Assembly: GCA_013698305.1 (NCBI GenBank)
Contig: JACCVC010000103.1
Span: 1 to 37,706, forward strand
From: Chloroflexia bacterium
GTDB lineage: Bacteria; Chloroflexota; Chloroflexia; Thermomicrobiales; UBA6265
Length of the DNA: 37,706 bases
Direction of reading: 5' to 3'
Below the pieces are notes generated by a model, which saw nothing but the letters and a program-made list of their open reading frames with translations, ran no database searches and was not told where the DNA came from. A program made the translations under genes and the position numbers. Positions 37,099 through 37,706 of this stretch are shown piece after piece (the first letter of the stretch is position 1; every line of letters begins with the position of its first letter).

Positions 37099-37136
37099 GC
37101 AACAACGGCTGGCAGTGATCTGCCAGCCGTTGTTGC
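37099..37136. terminator. Long perfect hairpin between convergent alr and HTH gene
   Basis: GCAACAACGGCTGGCAG-TGAT-CTGCCAGCCGTTGTTGC: 17-bp perfect arms; no T-tract. Confidence 0.55.
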
Positions 37137-37200
37137 CCATCCAAATGCGTGTCTGCTATGTGAACCGAGGAAGCTCCCTTTCAACTTCGCCAGGCGAGAT

Positions 37201-37704
37201 CTACACCCCGGCTTCGTATTCCAGTTCCACGGTCTTCATGTGATCGATGTCCCGGCGAACCACGAAGGTACGTCCACTCATGTCATCGCGGACATAGTTC
37301 AGCCGTTTCTCGTCCATCCATCGGTAGATGGTCGGGCGGGTGACTTCGAGTTGCTGCGCGGCGTTGCCGATGCTGACCAACTCACTCTGATCGTAGGCGC
37401 GATATTTCGCCAGGGCGAGCATGCGGCCCAGGTCGGTATCCCAGAACGATCGCGGCACGGTGTAGTCATCCGCCGCGACCGGCCAGAACAAGAGTTGGAG
37501 GACCGAGTCGATCGCTTCCAGCACAAGTTCCTGAGGTTCTCTGACCTGGCCACGAGCCAGGCGCGCTAATCGCAGAAGATCCTGACCCAACGGGCCGCCG
37601 CGAAGTTGGTCGAGCGACAGCGATTGGAACGTCTCGGGCGCGAGTTGCGTCACCAATCGATGATAGTGGCTGTAGACCAACTGCAGCGCGTTGTCCATGA
37701 CCAT
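37201..37704 (-). CDS. HTH (MerR/excisionase-like) DNA-binding protein; start may lie outside window
   Basis: C-terminal SIGNAAQQLEVTRPTIYRWMDEKRLNYVRDDMSGRTFVVRRDID HTH pattern; all-alpha N-terminus. Confidence 0.75.
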   Translation of the reverse strand: MVMDNALQLVYSHYHRLVTQLAPETFQSLSLDQLRGGPLGQDLLRLARLARGQVREPQELVLEAIDSVLQLLFWPVAADDYTVPRSFWDTDLGRMLALAKYRAYDQSELVSIGNAAQQLEVTRPTIYRWMDEKRLNYVRDDMSGRTFVVRRDIDHMKTVELEYEAGV

Positions 37705-37706
37705 CT

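Overview
A GC-rich, gene-dense chromosomal window of about 37.7 kb. Gene content and style suggest a Chloroflexi/Thermomicrobia-like bacterium, but this is inference and no database search was run. Most of it is housekeeping: a sugar ABC transporter (binding protein, permease, ATPase), an MFS transporter, a peptidoglycan set (femX-like, murE, murJ, alr), lepA-mazG-aspS, rpsT, holA, fabF, a primary sigma factor, yebC-ruvC, tlyA-larB, meaB with a B12-binding subunit, hbd, pth, tatA/B, tgt-acpS, an NnrD-type dehydratase, CBS-alr, and an HTH protein at the right edge. I see no CRISPR array, transposase, rRNA or tRNA. The most interesting signals are non-coding: (1) a likely unannotated 6S RNA gene (minus, ~22006-22163) upstream of holA; (2) a 12-bp-arm palindrome matching the core of the IscR type-1 site, at the predicted transcription start of an EfeO-like iron-uptake gene; (3) a possible attenuator in the sigma-factor leader (promoter, 14-aa leader ORF, intrinsic terminator); (4) a family of intergenic hairpins with a conserved 7-nt YCTTGTR loop and differing but self-complementary stems; (5) an uncharacterised three-gene block (45-aa HTH-like ORF, 662-aa protein, HEAT-repeat protein).
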